In this document: one piece after another, positions 42,820-52,162 of the stretch | How the letters are laid out: every line of letters begins with the position of its first letter | How positions within the stretch are numbered: the stretch's first letter is position 1 | NCBI RefSeq assembly: GCF_022163125.1 | Contig: NZ_CP091881.1 | Location: 124,001 to 188,000, forward strand | Source of the DNA: Paenibacillus sp. HWE-109 | Lineage (GTDB): Bacteria > Bacillota > Bacilli > Paenibacillales > NBRC-103111 | Length of the DNA: 64,000 nt | Direction: 5' to 3' | The notes under the pieces: generated by a model | What the model was told of the DNA's origin: nothing | Databases searched by the model: none | Seen by the model: the letters and a program-made list of their open reading frames with translations, nothing else | Program-made: the position numbers and the translations under genes

Positions 42820-42993
42820 GGTCAGTTCACTCCTTTGATTTGTCTTTCTACTATCATTGTATGCGATGAATGTTAAATGACGATTAAAATTTCTTTTCAA
42901 ATATGTGAACAACCTTAATGTTTTGTTAAGTGAGAGTTAAAAGAACACGAAAAAGTGATCAATTTTTTTTATCGATTTGAGGGGAACCTAGCG

Positions 42994-43092
42994 TGTGTAT
43001 AACTTTATACACATTATACCCTGTACTTTTAAAGAGATTTAAGGACATATCAACAATCTACCCACAGGATATACACAATGTTCTGTGGATAA
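42994..43092. promoter_or_regulatory. DnaA-box cluster upstream of sda
   Basis: TGTGGATAA (43084-43092) is a perfect DnaA box (complement of TTATCCACA). TGTGTATAA-CT-TTATACACA (42994-43013) is a back-to-back pair with one mismatch each, and CTACCCACA (43058) and ATATACACA (43069) are two-mismatch boxes. In Bacillus, sda transcription is controlled by DnaA bound at such boxes. Confidence 0.7.
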
Positions 43093-43100
43093 CGGAACGC

Positions 43101-43129
43101 TTGTTCTAATTTTGCCCCCATGATAATAT
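43101..43129 (+). promoter_or_regulatory. sda promoter
   Basis: TTGTTC and TAATAT with a 17-bp spacer, immediately downstream of the perfect DnaA box. Confidence 0.5.
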
Positions 43130-43160
43130 AATTACAAATTATAGGATAAAGGTGATTTCA

Positions 43161-43316
43161 GTGAGACAAATTAGCGATGAAACATTGATCGATTCCTACT
43201 ACAAAGCACTGGACTTGAGATTAGAAACAGATTTTGTTGACCTGCTGTTCGCAGAAATTCAAAGAAGGAATTTGAAGCTGCAAGTGTACATGAAAGATGA
43301 GACGCCTCTTAATTAG
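43161..43316 (+). CDS. sda: sporulation inhibitor Sda
   Basis: 51 residues from GTG 43161, AAAGGTGAT upstream. MRQISDETLIDSYYKALDLR and then FVDLLFAEIQRRNLKL form the helical hairpin of Sda, which blocks the histidine kinase KinA and halts sporulation when replication is disturbed. Length matches (46-52 residues). The DnaA-box cluster upstream supports the assignment. Confidence 0.9.
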   Translation: MRQISDETLIDSYYKALDLRLETDFVDLLFAEIQRRNLKLQVYMKDETPLN

Positions 43317-43336
43317 TACCTGAATTTAACCAGTCA

Positions 43337-43585
43337 TCATAGTGTTTGAATAGTGCGTGTAAAGCTATATTGGCAGGCGGGACAAGCCACCAGATGGACA
43401 CACTCTGCTGGTTGATTGGCTTCTGCCGATACTGAGGAGAGAGTGAATGAATCAATCTCTTGGTAGGGCGAGTAGGGGCCGACATAATCACTTAACTTAC
43501 CACAGTCATTCGCAAGCTGTGCGCATTGAGGACATTCCGTTTGACAATCTTGCCAACCATTACAAACCGGACATATATAAGACAA
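43337..43585 (-). CDS. small cysteine-rich (zinc-ribbon-like) protein
   Basis: 82 residues from TTG 43585. Cysteine pairs CPVC, CPQC, and a later CPAC give a zinc-ribbon look (MSYICPVCNGWQDCQTECPQ). AGGAGG lies 8 bp before the TTG but inside a hairpin that could hide it. It is next to yumC on the same strand. Function unknown. Confidence 0.65.
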   Translation of the reverse strand: MSYICPVCNGWQDCQTECPQCAQLANDCGKLSDYVGPYSPYQEIDSFTLSSVSAEANQPAECVHLVACPACQYSFTRTIQTL

Positions 43586-43632
43586 GGGGTATTCCTCCTA
43601 ATCGGCAGATTAGGAATAGAATACCCCTTTTT
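43584..43632. promoter_or_regulatory. hairpin covering a ribosome binding site
   Basis: AAGGGGTATTCCTCCTAATC pairs with GATTAGGAATAGAATACCCC. On the plus strand TTTTT follows, so it can end sda transcription; on the minus strand it encloses AGGAGG of the zinc-ribbon gene right after yumC. Confidence 0.6.
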
Positions 43633-43646
43633 ATGTAGAAAGATGA

Positions 43647-44648
43647 TTAAAATTTAAGGTTGCTGCTGTGTCCAGGTGAAAGTTTAGCTGATGGATCAAT
43701 GTAGACTTTGGCATTGTTAATCGCCGTAGGCGCTTCACCGAAGCCAACTGCAATCAATTTCAATTTACCAGGGTAGGTTGTGATATCCCCAGCAGCGAAA
43801 ATACCCGGAATGTTCGTTTCCATTCGGGAATCGACAACGATAGAGCCGTTTTCGATTTCAAGGCCCCACTCGGAGATCGGTCCAAGGGAAGATACGAAAC
43901 CGAAGTTAATGATAACGGCATCTACATCATGCACCGTTTCTTCACCGGATTTGATGTCTTTCAGCGTCACTTTCTCAATGCGGTCCGTTCCTTGCAATGA
44001 CGTAATTTCTGTAGGTGTTACGACGTTAACCTTGGAGTTCATCAAGTTCTCAACACTGTGTTCATGGGCACGGAATTTATCTCTGCGATGAATCAAGGTA
44101 ACTTTCTCAGCGATCGGTTCAAGCATTAACGCCCAGTCAACTGCGGAATCGCCGCCGCCGCTGATTAATACTTTTTGACCAGCGAATGCATTCAAATCGC
44201 TAACGAAGTAATGCAGGTTCTTTTTCTCGAATTGGGCTGCTTCAGGAAGTTCCAAGCGACGTGGTTCGAAAGCCCCAACTCCGCCAGTAACAATAACAGC
44301 GCGGCTGTAATGAGTACCTTTGTCTGTCGTAATTTCGAACAGGCGCTCTTCGTTTTTCACGACTTGGTGAACTTTCTCTTCCAAGCAAACATTGATAGCA
44401 AAGTGCTTCATCTGAGCAAGCAAATTGTTCACTAACTCCTGTGCAGTCACTTTCGGGAAGCCTGCTACATCATAGATGTACTTCTCTGGATAAAGGGCTG
44501 CAAGTTGCCCGCCGAGCTGCGGCATACTTTCAATAATTTTAACGGATGCTTGACGCATACCTGCGTAAAAAGAAGCGAACATCCCAGCAGGGCCGCCACC
44601 AATTACAATAATATCGACGATGTCTTGATTTGTTTCTTTCTGGCTCAT
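43647..44648 (-). CDS. yumC: ferredoxin/flavodoxin-NADP reductase (YumC type)
   Basis: 333 residues from ATG 44648 (GGAGGAG 9 bp upstream). Thioredoxin-reductase-like fold without the redox CxxC: FAD motif [20 protein letters not shown] motif [12 protein letters not shown] with HRRDKFRA, and a C-terminal [20 protein letters not shown]. Bacterial YumC enzymes are essential homodimeric FNRs that reduce flavodoxin or ferredoxin. Neighbouring yumB-like gene matches Bacillus order. Confidence 0.93.
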   Translation of the reverse strand: MSQKETNQDIVDIIVIGGGPAGMFASFYAGMRQASVKIIESMPQLGGQLAALYPEKYIYDVAGFPKVTAQELVNNLLAQMKHFAINVCLEEKVHQVVKNEERLFEITTDKGTHYSRAVIVTGGVGAFEPRRLELPEAAQFEKKNLHYFVSDLNAFAGQKVLISGGGDSAVDWALMLEPIAEKVTLIHRRDKFRAHEHSVENLMNSKVNVVTPTEITSLQGTDRIEKVTLKDIKSGEETVHDVDAVIINFGFVSSLGPISEWGLEIENGSIVVDSRMETNIPGIFAAGDITTYPGKLKLIAVGFGEAPTAINNAKVYIDPSAKLSPGHSSNLKF

Positions 44649-44686
44649 TTGCTTAAACTCCTCCGATTCATTTCCTTTGATGTGAG

Positions 44687-44701
44687 TAAGAATAATTCTC
44701 A
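44687..44701 (-). promoter_or_regulatory. Fur-like box downstream of the yumC promoter
   Basis: The minus strand reads TGAGAATTATTCTTA, 12 of 15 positions to the TGATAATTATTATCA Fur consensus. An extended -10 TGGTATAAT (ending 44716) lies about 15 bp upstream, so bound Fur would block transcription. The remaining 365 bp to the yumB-like gene hold no gene. Confidence 0.45.
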
Positions 44702-45066
44702 GTACAGTCACAATCATTATACCATTATAAACGTCTCTTTAAATGAAGGAAACAGAAAAGTGTGATTTCTTTATATAAATCGCTTATATATATGATAAGT
44801 TATGCTTACAATGCATGGACAAGCTAGAATGCCCCTCACGCCTTATTTTAAGCCAAAATAGCACTTGATATTTACTTATGAAAATTATATTATATCATGA
44901 GAATCGCTTTACGCATGTTGTGACGAATTTCAGCCTGTTTCATCATAATTCGCTGCCCGTGAGTGCAAACTAGAAGCAGTATACTACTTTTGAAGCTGTT
45001 TGTGTAATTTTTCACAAAATAGAGAGATCATAGGACTATAAATACGGATATGGAAGTGAGAGAGAT

Positions 45067-46257
45067 ATGAGTAGAATACCAAGAATCGTTATTTTGGGCG
45101 CCGGTTATGGCGGGATTCTTTCTGCGATTCGTTTGCAAAAAGAGTTAAATTACAATGAAGCTGACGTTACGCTCGTAAACAAGCATGACTACCATTATAT
45201 CACTACCCATCTGCACATGCCTGCGGCAGGAACGGATAATCCTGAAAATGCACGCGTGAACATTTTGAAATTAATCGATGAATTTAAAGTGGACTTCGTG
45301 AAATCCACCGTAACCCAAATCCGTCCGCACGAGAAAAAGGTTATTCTCGAAGACGGTACGCTTTCTTACGACTATCTGGTTATCGGTCTCGGCGGCGAGG
45401 CGGAAACTTTCGGCATCCCGGGACTTAAAGAAAACGCACTGAATATCCGCAGTATCAATAGTGTTCGTTTCATTCGTGAGCACATTGAATATCAATTCGC
45501 CAAATTCAAGCGTGAACCGGACCGCAAAGATTACCTGACATTCGTGATCGGTGGAGCTGGATTCACTGGCATCGAGTTCATTGGTGAACTTGCTGACCGT
45601 ATTCCACAGCTGTGCAAAGAGTTCGACGTAGATCCTTCCCTCGTGAAGATTTATAATATTGAAGCTGCACCAACCGCACTGCCAGGTTTCGATCCAGAGC
45701 TTGTTGAGTATGCGATGAAAGTACTGACGGACAAAGGCATTACGTTCAAAATCGGTACAGCAATCAAAGAATGCACGCCTGAGGGTGTTCTGATTGCCGG
45801 CGATGAGTTCATCAAAGCAGCAACAGTGGTATGGACGGGCGGTATCCGCGGCAACCACATGCTGGATGAAGCAGGCTTCGAAACGATGCGCGGCCGGATC
45901 AAAGTTGACGAGCATTTGCGTGCTCCTCAATTCGACAACATCTATGTGGTAGGTGACTGTTCCATCGTGATGAACGATGAAGGCAGACCTTTCCCGCCAA
46001 CAGCGCAAATCGCGATGCAGCAAGGGGAAGCTGTCGCGCACAACCTGATTGCTTCCATTCGCGGATCGCAAATGAAGACATTCAAGTTCTCCAATAAAGG
46101 AACAGTAGCTTCACTTGGCAAAGGTCAAGCGATCGGTATTGTTGGCTCCCGTAAATTGAAAGGCAACGTTGCAGCCATGATGAAAAAAGTGGTTGATATG
46201 CGCTACCTTTACATTATCGGCGGTATTCCGCTTGTAATTCGCAAAGGTCGTTTCTAG
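45067..46257 (+). CDS. NADH dehydrogenase type II-like protein (YumB)
   Basis: 396 residues. FAD motif LGAGYGG, second nucleotide motif GGAGFTGIE near residue 160, WTGGIRGNHML and VVGDCSI, then a C-terminal membrane-binding stretch (VVDMRYLYIIGGIPL). It oxidises NADH and passes electrons to menaquinone. Pairing with yumC matches Bacillus yumB, divergent here with a 418-bp spacer. GAGAGAG lies upstream of ATG 45067. Confidence 0.9.
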   Translation: MSRIPRIVILGAGYGGILSAIRLQKELNYNEADVTLVNKHDYHYITTHLHMPAAGTDNPENARVNILKLIDEFKVDFVKSTVTQIRPHEKKVILEDGTLSYDYLVIGLGGEAETFGIPGLKENALNIRSINSVRFIREHIEYQFAKFKREPDRKDYLTFVIGGAGFTGIEFIGELADRIPQLCKEFDVDPSLVKIYNIEAAPTALPGFDPELVEYAMKVLTDKGITFKIGTAIKECTPEGVLIAGDEFIKAATVVWTGGIRGNHMLDEAGFETMRGRIKVDEHLRAPQFDNIYVVGDCSIVMNDEGRPFPPTAQIAMQQGEAVAHNLIASIRGSQMKTFKFSNKGTVASLGKGQAIGIVGSRKLKGNVAAMMKKVVDMRYLYIIGGIPLVIRKGRF

Positions 46258-46284
46258 TCATCTTCAAACAACGGGGGGATCGCC

Positions 46285-46566
46285 ATGCGGCACTGCAGTG
46301 TCCAAGTAAGAGGACTTCTTACCCGGGATGAACTGGATCGTTACAACGCCCTGATCGAGGTCGGTCACTTCTTAGAGACTGAGAAACGGTACGATCATGT
46401 AGCTGTTGTACAAAAAGAAATAGATATTCTGATTCTTCCTGCCATTGAACGTCTCAAGGAGAAAGGCCGTCAACGTGACCGGGATACGGAAGTTTATCTG
46501 GCGCGCAAAGCGCAGTTGGAAGCCGAGCTAGCGGCGGCACTGCGCGATGATGACGATGAGGAATAG
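46285..46566 (+). CDS. conserved hypothetical protein
   Basis: 93 residues. Helical, charged, ending in an acidic run DDDDEE. LTRDELDRYNALIEVGHFLE and then KEIDILILPAIERLKEKG. No family recognised. GGGGGG lies about 6 bp before ATG 46285; it is 28 bp after the yumB-like gene, so likely in its operon. Confidence 0.7.
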   Translation: MRHCSVQVRGLLTRDELDRYNALIEVGHFLETEKRYDHVAVVQKEIDILILPAIERLKEKGRQRDRDTEVYLARKAQLEAELAAALRDDDDEE

Positions 46567-46580
46567 AATTGAAGCGATAA

Positions 46581-46616
46581 GAAGCATTGCTCACTACGGG
46601 GCAGTGCTTCTTTTTA
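46581..46616 (+). terminator. terminator of the yumB-like operon
   Basis: GAAGCATTGC-tcactacggg-GCAGTGCTTC followed by TTTTTA. Confidence 0.75.
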
Positions 46617-46640
46617 TACTTGATGTATGCGAATGAACAA

Positions 46641-46675
46641 AAAAAGTGACAGACCACGGGGGTCTATCACTTTTT
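46641..46675 (-). terminator. hemQ terminator
   Basis: AAAAAGTGACAGACC and GGTCTATCACTTTTT form a 15-bp stem with one wobble and poly-A/poly-T flanks, usable on both strands; 10 bp beyond the hemQ stop. Confidence 0.75.
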
Positions 46676-46684
46676 GACTATATC

Positions 46685-47431
46685 TTAAACTTGAATCAGT
46701 TTGGCGAATTTCTCCGGTGAAAGCAGGTTGCCGACATAGAAGTCGCCGAACTCGCCGAAACGAGCGCTCACTTCATCGAAACGCATTTCATAAACGAGCT
46801 TCTTGAAGTGAAGCGGGTCTTCGGAAAATAACGTAACGCCCCACTCCCAATCATCCAAGCCGACAGAGCCGGTGATGATTTGTTTTACTTTACCAGCGTA
46901 TGTACGTCCAATCATGCCATGGCTGCGCATCATCGTTTTGCGATCATCCGCAGGGAGCATGTACCAGTTGTCATTGCCATCGCGGCGTTTGTTCATTGGA
47001 TAGAAGCAGATATGCTTCGCTTTTGGCAGAATCGGCTTCAAGCGTGCTTGCAGCTCCGGATCTTCCGCAGGATCAACTCCCGGTTTGGCCAGGTAACTGC
47101 TTAATTCGACGATAGATACATAGGAATAGACCGGAATTGTGAAAGCAGCGAAGCTGGATTTATTGAAGGCATTCTCAAGATCATTCAAATCTTCTAGTGT
47201 TTCACGCATTTGCATGAATACGAAATCGGCTTTCTGACCAACGATGCTATAAACGGCTGTGCTGCCGATTTTATCGTTTTCGACTTGCTGCCACTGGGAC
47301 AGGAAAGTGTTCAGCTCTTCTGTTGCGTGTTTACGCTCTTGTGGGGTTGCAGCATGCCATGCGTTCCAATCGATTAGACGGAAATCATGCAGCGCATACC
47401 AGCCTTCCAGCGTTTGTACGGCTTCACTCAT
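46685..47431 (-). CDS. hemQ: coproheme decarboxylase HemQ
   Basis: 248 residues from ATG 47431 (GGAGGA 7 bp upstream). A chlorite-dismutase-fold protein: [62 protein letters not shown] and the heme-ligand histidine in [15 protein letters not shown]. It lacks the chlorite dismutase distal Arg pattern, as HemQ does. It converts coproheme III to heme b, the last step of heme synthesis in Firmicutes. Confidence 0.93.
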   Translation of the reverse strand: MSEAVQTLEGWYALHDFRLIDWNAWHAATPQERKHATEELNTFLSQWQQVENDKIGSTAVYSIVGQKADFVFMQMRETLEDLNDLENAFNKSSFAAFTIPVYSYVSIVELSSYLAKPGVDPAEDPELQARLKPILPKAKHICFYPMNKRRDGNDNWYMLPADDRKTMMRSHGMIGRTYAGKVKQIITGSVGLDDWEWGVTLFSEDPLHFKKLVYEMRFDEVSARFGEFGDFYVGNLLSPEKFAKLIQV

Positions 47432-47626
47432 GAGTGGTTCCTCCATTCAAGGCTAATATCCCCTACATTGTATCCAATTCATGGGGAAAGGGCAAATGAA
47501 CAAAGGGTGAAGAATGAAATGTTCAATTTGTGTACACTTTACCTGTACCATTTCGTAGATTACAATTATAAGGAAGTTAGGTAAAGCAAACGAAAGAGTT
47601 TTGACAAGTTTAAGGGGGTACATACA

Positions 47627-47917
47627 TTGCTGCAAATGGTTATTGCCACTGTCTTGATGATGGTGTTATTTTTTGGAATCGGTTTTATTTTGAACATGTT
47701 AATGAAAACGACATGGTTTCCACTCTATGCATTCCTTGCACTCGTCGTTGGGGTCGTGATTTATGGATCTGTAGGAACGGCTTCGGCTTCTTTTTTATCT
47801 AGCGACGAAAGCTTTACGATTGTTGATATCGTTCCGGCTATCGGTGGCTTGGCAGGGGCGATTCTTAGTGGATCGGCGATTAAAGCGCTGCGTATCCGCG
47901 GCTTCAAAATGTTTTAA
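47627..47917 (+). CDS. yuiB: YuiB-family membrane protein
   Basis: 96 residues from TTG 47627 (AAGGGGG about 8 bp upstream). Three hydrophobic segments (VIATVLMMVLFFGIGFIL, YAFLALVVGVVIYG, IVPAIGGLAGAILSG). Sequence character and proximity to yumB/yumC match Bacillus YuiB; function unknown. Confidence 0.8.
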   Translation: MLQMVIATVLMMVLFFGIGFILNMLMKTTWFPLYAFLALVVGVVIYGSVGTASASFLSSDESFTIVDIVPAIGGLAGAILSGSAIKALRIRGFKMF

Positions 47918-47990
47918 TTATCATAAAAGCAGGCAGAGTTGGTCAGGCTAAGGTGGGATTGCCCAACTTGATCTGATGGAGGAGACAACT

Positions 47991-48872
47991 TTGCCTTTCG
48001 CTTATGTGAATGGGACGATACTGCACTATGAAAGCACGGGAACGGGCACACCTCTCATCTTCATTCATCCGCCTTTGTTGACCTCACAGGCATTCGCCTA
48101 TCAAAAAGAACAGTTATCCGGGCATTTCCGAGTTATTACTTTTGATATTAGAGGTCATGGCGCCAGCAATCCATCCCAAAGAACTTTCACCTATGCCCTT
48201 ATTGTAGAGGATATTTGCCGACTGATGGATTATCTAGGCATTGAGAAAGCTTATCTATGCGGCTATTCGACAGGCGGATCGGTCGTTCTCGAAGGCTTGC
48301 TTGCGAACCCGCAGCGCTTCCTAGGAGGCATCGTCGTAAGCGGGATGTCAGAATTAACGGATGTCTACAATAAAGGCAGGGTATGGCTCGCATCGCGGAT
48401 GGCAGGTTCAGAGCTGCTTCTGAAGCTGCTCCAGAGAGCCGTCATCTATGGCAATGCGGACAAGGAAACGACGTATAGGCAGCAGCTTGAAAGTGCTAAA
48501 CATGATGCGCCAGACAATGTCAAAGCTTATTTGGAGCAGTCCCTTACGTATTCTTGCACGCGTCGTTTAGCCCGCATTGAGCATCCAGTGCTTCTGATCT
48601 ATGGTCAGAAAGACCATGGATTCCATCGGTATGCGAACATGCTGCATGAGAAACTGCCGCACAGCTCGCTTTATTTTCTCAAGGATGCCAAGCATCAAAT
48701 CCCTTTCCGCAGCGCGCCTAAGATGAATGACTTGATTCGACTTTGGGTGGAGAGCTTGGAGGATGTTGCAACGGAACGGGTCCAGTTGGATCGGACGATT
48801 GCCAGAAAGCTGAATCCCGCTATGTATGGGGAGGCAGCGCACGAACAGGATGTACAAGATGCACAAGATTGA
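47991..48872 (+). CDS. alpha/beta-hydrolase
   Basis: About 293 residues. Oxyanion HPPLLT, nucleophile elbow GYSTGG near residue 95, and the catalytic His in DAKHQIPF; LIYGQKDHG supplies the Asp. TTG 47991 is preferred because GGAGGA (47978 on) sits 8 bp upstream, whereas the ATG at 47976 overlaps it. Substrate unknown; esterase or hydrolase of small molecules is likely. Confidence 0.85.
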   Translation: MPFAYVNGTILHYESTGTGTPLIFIHPPLLTSQAFAYQKEQLSGHFRVITFDIRGHGASNPSQRTFTYALIVEDICRLMDYLGIEKAYLCGYSTGGSVVLEGLLANPQRFLGGIVVSGMSELTDVYNKGRVWLASRMAGSELLLKLLQRAVIYGNADKETTYRQQLESAKHDAPDNVKAYLEQSLTYSCTRRLARIEHPVLLIYGQKDHGFHRYANMLHEKLPHSSLYFLKDAKHQIPFRSAPKMNDLIRLWVESLEDVATERVQLDRTIARKLNPAMYGEAAHEQDVQDAQD

Positions 48873-48912
48873 AAAACCTCAGCCCCACTTATGTGGAATT
48901 GAGGTTTTTTTC
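48871..48912. terminator. bidirectional terminator between convergent genes
   Basis: AAAAACCTCA and TGAGGTTTTT enclose a short loop; T-runs occur on both strands. Confidence 0.75.
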
Positions 48913-48932
48913 TGCTTGAGCGTGACTCTGTG

Positions 48933-49967
48933 TCAAAAGTGTTCTAAAACAACTTTGCCAATGGTTGAGCCTGCTTCGAGGATCGCATGAGCTTTGCGCA
49001 AATTGGCAGCGTTGATGGGAGTGAGCTTTTCCGCTAAAGTGCTGCGAAGGGTTCCAGCAGCGATCAATTGAGCTACTTCATCCAGCAGATGATGTTGTTC
49101 GATCATATCGGCCGTTTGGAACATCGAGCGAGTAAACATGAACTCCCAGACAAAGGTAACACTTTTATTTTTGAGCAAAGTCAAATTCAAAAGCTGCTCG
49201 TTTTCGACGATGGAGCAAATTTTCCCTTGAGGCGCAATCGCATCGGCCATGTTCTGCCAGTGCTGCTCGGTACTGTTGAGGCAGAAGATGTAGTCGACAT
49301 TGGACAGGCCGAGGGTATTCAATTGAGGGACGAAATCTTCATAATGGTTGATCGTATGGTCAGCCCCCATATCTTTCACCCAAGCGGCTGACTCTGGACG
49401 GGAGGCCGTGCCGACAACGGTAAGTCCGACATGTTTGGCCAGTTGGGTGGCGATGGAACCTACACCTCCGGCAGCTCCGATGATGAGGATGCTCTTGCCA
49501 GCATTGTTGTCTCTGGTCTTGGACACGCCGAGCCGATCGAATAAGGCTTCCCAGGCTGTGATAGCTGTCAGAGGCAGTGCAGCCGCTTGAGCGAAGTCCA
49601 ATGCTGCTGGCTTCGACCCAACGATGCGCTCATCGACGAGGTGGAATTCGCTGTTCCCGCCTGGGCGTGTGATGCTGCCGGCGTAATAGACTTCATCGCC
49701 GGGCTGAAACAGGGTGCAGTCGGGTCCGATTTGCGCAACAACGCCGGCAACGTCCCATCCGAGAATTCTGGGAGAGGCTTCGGTTTTGCTTTTCGGGGCG
49801 CGGACTTTCACATCAACGGGGTTGACGGAAATTGCCTTGACGTGCACGAGGATATCACGGCCTGTCGGAGCCGGCTTTTCAAGCACCAGATCGATCAAGC
49901 TTTCTGAATGCTCAACGTTCAAATATTGATAAAGACCCACCGCTTTCATTGTTTCTTTTGCAGTCAT
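48933..49967 (-). CDS. zinc-type alcohol dehydrogenase-like / quinone oxidoreductase
   Basis: 344 residues. MDR fold: GroES-like domain with GWDVAGVVAQIG, cofactor motif IIGAAGGVGSIA near residue 165. Structural zinc cysteines are absent, so it is a quinone reductase or ZinB-like NADPH-dependent reductase. AGGAGAT lies 7 bp before ATG 49967. It is divergent from an HxlR-type regulator, which probably controls it. Confidence 0.88.
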   Translation of the reverse strand: MTAKETMKAVGLYQYLNVEHSESLIDLVLEKPAPTGRDILVHVKAISVNPVDVKVRAPKSKTEASPRILGWDVAGVVAQIGPDCTLFQPGDEVYYAGSITRPGGNSEFHLVDERIVGSKPAALDFAQAAALPLTAITAWEALFDRLGVSKTRDNNAGKSILIIGAAGGVGSIATQLAKHVGLTVVGTASRPESAAWVKDMGADHTINHYEDFVPQLNTLGLSNVDYIFCLNSTEQHWQNMADAIAPQGKICSIVENEQLLNLTLLKNKSVTFVWEFMFTRSMFQTADMIEQHHLLDEVAQLIAAGTLRSTLAEKLTPINAANLRKAHAILEAGSTIGKVVLEHF

Positions 49968-50027
49968 ATGCTCATCTCCTAGGAATAATTGTTTCTATGG
50001 TTGTTAGTTTAATCGATCCGTTCTAGA

Positions 50028-50060
50028 ATAGTAAGTACGCACAATGATGTTACGTAGTAT
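50028..50060. promoter_or_regulatory. candidate HxlR operator
   Basis: ATAGTAAGTA and TACGTAGTAT form an inverted repeat (8 of 10 positions) with a 13-bp spacer in the divergent intergenic region, resembling YodB-type TACTATT-GTAAGTA sites. Confidence 0.45.
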
Positions 50061-50092
50061 CAATTTATATACTGTTAAGGAGTTGGGTCTGA

Positions 50093-50461
50093 TTGCGTAA
50101 TCGCAAAAGTGGATACGGAGATAGTCCGAATAAGGAAGCCTGTCCAGTTGAATATACATTGGATGTCATAGGCGGCAAATGGAAAAGCGTGCTTCTGTAC
50201 CATCTGATCGGAGGGACCAAAAGATTCAATGAATTCAAAAGAATCTGTCCGACGATCACCCAGAGAATGCTGACTTTGCAGCTAAGAGAGCTGGAGGAAG
50301 ATGGCGTGGTCCACCGTGAGGTCTATCATCAGGTTCCGCCAAAGGTAGAATACTCGCTGACGGAGTTTGGACTAACGCTGGTGCCGATTATTTTGCTTAT
50401 GAAAGAATGGGGCATCAGCTACAAAAAACAAACGGAGTGCGCGTCCACCGGAGATCAATAG
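50093..50461 (+). CDS. HxlR-family transcriptional regulator
   Basis: 122 residues from TTG 50093 (AAGGAG 9 bp upstream). [49 protein letters not shown] and [10 protein letters not shown] define the HxlR winged helix. The cysteine directly before PVEYTL occupies the position of the redox-active Cys6 of YodB, so it may sense quinones or disulfide stress, fitting the adjacent quinone-reductase-like gene. Confidence 0.9.
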   Translation: MRNRKSGYGDSPNKEACPVEYTLDVIGGKWKSVLLYHLIGGTKRFNEFKRICPTITQRMLTLQLRELEEDGVVHREVYHQVPPKVEYSLTEFGLTLVPIILLMKEWGISYKKQTECASTGDQ

Positions 50462-50479
50462 AAATTTTTTAATTATTCG

Positions 50480-50503
50480 GCCAACGGCGAAGTTGGTTTT
50501 TTC
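50480..50503 (+). terminator. terminator after the HxlR gene
   Basis: CCAAC-ggcgaa-GTTGG followed by six T; short stem. Confidence 0.55.
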
Positions 50504-50641
50504 ATTGTTTTTTCTTTTTAGGTAATATTATCTTTTCTCTGGTAGATACCAAGATTGTCGATTTTTGTGGTAGACTAATAGAGAGAAACCGAGTAGCTTT
50601 TGGAGCTGTAAACGGTTGAGGCAGGATGGTGCTGTAACGGG

Positions 50642-52162
50642 ATGCGAATGACGAATATGCTGCATTTCACGGAGAATCACAGGTTTTGTGTGAGCCGTGA
50701 GTTTTCTTTGAGCAGTTTGGATTATAAAATGTTGGCAATGATGTATCAACCGATGATAGGCGGATTGGCAATTAGCCTCTATCAAGCTCTCTATCAGCAG
50801 ATGAGTGCAGAAAAAGTCGGATTTTCACCGATGGAACAACAGCGCAAATTATTCTTGCTGCTTGAGCTTGAACAAGGAGAGCGCGGCCGCAAGTATTTGA
50901 TCGAACAATCCTCCAAGCTGGAGGCCATTGGCCTTCTGCAAACGACCCGCAAGTTTCTGCCAGGTGAAGAAGACTATGTGTTCGTTTACACCTTGTTCCA
51001 ACCTTTGAGCCCTAATGAGTTTTTCCGCAATCAGCACTTAACGCTGCTGCTGCGCGATAAGGTTGGCAAATTCATGCTGCTGTCTCTGCGGGAAGATCTC
51101 TTATCGCCGGAGCCCGAAGAGTGCCGTGATGCCAGTGAAGAGAACTTGTCGGTTCCCTTCTACGATTTGTTTCGTCTCAATACCCAAGTGGTCGACTATG
51201 AGCTGGAACAAGCGTTGTACGAGGCTTCTGCGAGCAAGCAGGGGGACGCGCGAATGGATGTCACGACCAAAGGCTTCCAGTATGCCGACATCATCATGAG
51301 GTTCCCTCGCGGAGCGAGCAATCGGATATTTGTCGAGGCGCTCAAGCATAAGCCGGATCAGATGGCCGCTATTAATATTGTTGCTAAGAAATACAACCTG
51401 TCTTTGCAGGAAACATGCCGTTTGCTTGACGAGGATGGCGTTTTTGCCGAAGATGGCGAGCTTCAGATGGATTTGATGCAATACAATGCAAACCTGTTCT
51501 ACAGGCAGAGCAAGAAGCGCGATGAGGACCGCGAGCGGACAATAGCACGTTCAGAAGACAAGTCACAAGGCAAAGAGTCGGATATTTCCCAAGACACGGC
51601 GGGCGATAAGTCCGTTGAAATGGCGTATTACCTGGAAGTGCCGCAGCAGCTGCGCGGCGAGTGTACCGACCATCAGTACAATTACATTATGCGTAACGAG
51701 CCGTATACCGCAGTCTTGAAAATGTTTTTCACTCAGGGCTCGATACCTGACGGTGTACTTAACATATTTGAGAAAATTGATTTGAATTATAAATTAAAGG
51801 AAGAAGTCATCAATGTACTGATTCACTTCCTGCACATTGATCGTCGTTCATGGGCCAAATCTTCGATTGAAGCAGTCGCTTCAGACATGCTGGGCAAGCA
51901 AATCAGTTCCTATGAGCACGCGGTCGAGTACGTTCGCGAGAAGATCAGCTACAAACTGAAAGCCGCATCCAAGGTGGAAGCAGCCAAAGCGAGCAACGGC
52001 TCTGTAACCAGAGGCCGTCAAGGCAAGACGCAGAAGCCGCACATCCCGATTGTGGTGCCGGATGCCGGTGCCGCAGCCTCATCGAGGCTGACGGAAGAAG
52101 AACTGGAGGCAGCGCGCCGGATGGCGCAGAAGCTGGATGAGCGCTTTAACCGCAAAAGTTAG
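50642..52162 (+). CDS. dnaB: replication initiation / membrane attachment protein DnaB
   Basis: 506 residues, slightly longer than Bacillus DnaB (about 472). N-terminal DnaB/DnaD winged-helix region (FSLSSLDYKMLAMMYQPMIGG) and a C-terminal DnaB_2-type helical domain (YNYIMRNEPYTAVLKMFF, INVLIHFLHI). It helps DnaD and DnaI load the replicative helicase at oriC and at restarts. dnaI follows about 100 bp later, the usual pairing. The start is uncertain because no strong ribosome binding site precedes ATG 50642. Confidence 0.92.
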   Translation: MRMTNMLHFTENHRFCVSREFSLSSLDYKMLAMMYQPMIGGLAISLYQALYQQMSAEKVGFSPMEQQRKLFLLLELEQGERGRKYLIEQSSKLEAIGLLQTTRKFLPGEEDYVFVYTLFQPLSPNEFFRNQHLTLLLRDKVGKFMLLSLREDLLSPEPEECRDASEENLSVPFYDLFRLNTQVVDYELEQALYEASASKQGDARMDVTTKGFQYADIIMRFPRGASNRIFVEALKHKPDQMAAINIVAKKYNLSLQETCRLLDEDGVFAEDGELQMDLMQYNANLFYRQSKKRDEDRERTIARSEDKSQGKESDISQDTAGDKSVEMAYYLEVPQQLRGECTDHQYNYIMRNEPYTAVLKMFFTQGSIPDGVLNIFEKIDLNYKLKEEVINVLIHFLHIDRRSWAKSSIEAVASDMLGKQISSYEHAVEYVREKISYKLKAASKVEAAKASNGSVTRGRQGKTQKPHIPIVVPDAGAAASSRLTEEELEAARRMAQKLDERFNRKS

